A stretch of DNA of 64,000 nt from Enhygromyxa salina (GTDB taxonomy: Bacteria; Myxococcota_A; Polyangia; Nannocystales; Nannocystaceae): NCBI RefSeq assembly GCF_000737335.2, contig NZ_JMCC02000016.1:1-64000 (forward strand), read 5' to 3'. The translations under genes were made by a program, and so were the position numbers. Shown in pieces: positions 63,384 through 64,000 of this stretch (the first letter of the stretch is position 1; every line of letters starts with the position of its first letter). Below the pieces are notes generated by a model, which had not been told where the DNA came from, did no database searches, and was given only the letters and a program-made list of their open reading frames with translations.

Positions 63384-64000
63384 ATGTCCGAAGAACACGG
63401 CATCAACCCCATCGCCTTCGCGGTCCCGCTGTTCCTCGCTTCGATCTTGATCGAGGCCGCGATCGCCAGGCGTCAGGGGCGACAGGGCTACTACTACTTC
63501 GGGACCGCGCTGGCCGACGTCACCAGCGGCACCGTGTTTCAGGTCCTCGAGGTGTTCTTCAAGTTCGTGCCGCTGCTCGTGTACGCCTGGGCGGTGGAGC
63601 GCTTCGCCCTGGTCGACTGGGGCGAGAGCACCTGGGGGCTGTTCTTGACCACGCTGCTGCTGGTCGACTTTCTGTACTACTGGTGGCACCGCGAGAGCCA
63701 CGTGATCAACGTGCTGTGGGCGGTCCACGGCGTCCACCACCAGAGCGAGGACTTCAACCTGGCCGTCGCCCTGCGCCAGCCCATCTTCGAGCCGATCACC
63801 TGGTTTTTCTTCTACATCCCGCTGGCGCTGCTGGGGATCCCCGTTGAAGTGTTCCTGGGCGCGTACGCGCTGGATCTACTCTACCAATTTTTCATCCACA
63901 CCGAGCTGGTCCGCAAGCTGCCCGCGCCCATCGAGTGGCTGTTCAATACACCCTCTCACCACCGGGTTCACCACGGCGTTCAGGACCAATACCTGGACAA
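63384..64000 (+). CDS. Sterol desaturase / fatty acid hydroxylase family protein, partial
   Basis: The frame runs from ATG 63384 to the window end (about 205 residues), so the C-terminus is missing. It is a membrane protein with four or more hydrophobic segments and the di-iron histidine boxes of this superfamily: WWHRESH (HxxxH, about 101), VHGVHH (HxxHH, about 114) and HHRVHH (HHxxHH, about 191). Members hydroxylate or desaturate sterols, fatty acids or alkylglycerols with oxygen. Sterol synthesis is known in Nannocystis, so a sterol-modifying role is possible, but the substrate cannot be set from sequence. Confidence 0.92.
   Translation, partial: MSEEHGINPIAFAVPLFLASILIEAAIARRQGRQGYYYFGTALADVTSGTVFQVLEVFFKFVPLLVYAWAVERFALVDWGESTWGLFLTTLLLVDFLYYWWHRESHVINVLWAVHGVHHQSEDFNLAVALRQPIFEPITWFFFYIPLALLGIPVEVFLGAYALDLLYQFFIHTELVRKLPAPIEWLFNTPSHHRVHHGVQDQYLD

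Overview
This window looks like chromosomal DNA from a myxobacterium, most probably of the Nannocystaceae type (Nannocystis, Plesiocystis, Enhygromyxa). The evidence is very high GC with strong G/C third positions, five eukaryote-like Ser/Thr kinase genes in 64 kb, a DUF2378/TIGR02265 protein (a family known mainly from myxobacteria), an AgmX/PglI-like C-terminal domain, and many lipoproteins whose signal peptide and Cys are followed by Asp/Glu/Gly/Ser/Thr-rich linkers. The placement rests on gene content, not on a marker gene. I found no rRNA, tRNA or CRISPR array.

Region 1 (1-12.6 kb) is a regulatory and accessory stretch. It holds three Ser/Thr kinases, two XRE-type proteins (one with two HTH domains and translationally coupled to a kinase), two sigma factors (one directly upstream of a kinase), and a membrane protein whose 3' end occurs a second time as a degenerate copy. 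A four-gene run follows: unknown protein, LuxR-type HTH protein, J-domain protein, AT-hook-like DNA-binding protein. A tyrosine recombinase closes the region, with a 69-nt-arm imperfect inverted repeat just downstream. I saw no direct-repeat attachment sites that would prove an integrated element.

Region 2 (13-31 kb) carries a peptidase S9/GNAT operon, DUF2378, thioredoxin, an S10-like lipoprotein peptidase, a 1305-residue kinase-ATPase regulator, a small 5'-3' exonuclease, a repeat-rich membrane protein, a ThuA-like lipoprotein and a secreted protein with a possible His/Cys dyad. A second large inverted repeat (54-nt arms) lies at 31.05-31.21 kb.

Region 3 (31-48 kb) contains a lipoprotein, aminopeptidase N, and a tightly packed run made of a TIGR02996/LRR protein, a 2OG-Fe(II) oxygenase, an SRAP protein lacking its usual active-site Glu, and a 44-residue exported peptide candidate. 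After it come a GNAT protein, a 1882-residue kinase/ATPase/GAF/PAS/histidine-kinase fusion and a di-heme cytochrome c peroxidase-like lipoprotein.

Region 4 (48-64 kb) has a secreted protein with a phospholipase A2-like active-site motif, several lipoproteins (one Kelch propeller, one metzincin-type protease), a PolX/PHP polymerase divergent from a RadA/KaiC-like ATPase, and a minus-strand operon with an AgmX-like protein, two tandem paralogous membrane proteins, a frameshifted KirBac-type potassium channel and an alpha/beta hydrolase. It ends in a sterol desaturase/fatty acid hydroxylase gene that runs off the window.

The best candidates for an undescribed system are the LRR/oxygenase/SRAP/small-peptide operon (35.9-39.7 kb) and the unknown/LuxR/J-domain/AT-hook cluster (5.9-9.0 kb). 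Neither has a demonstrated function.
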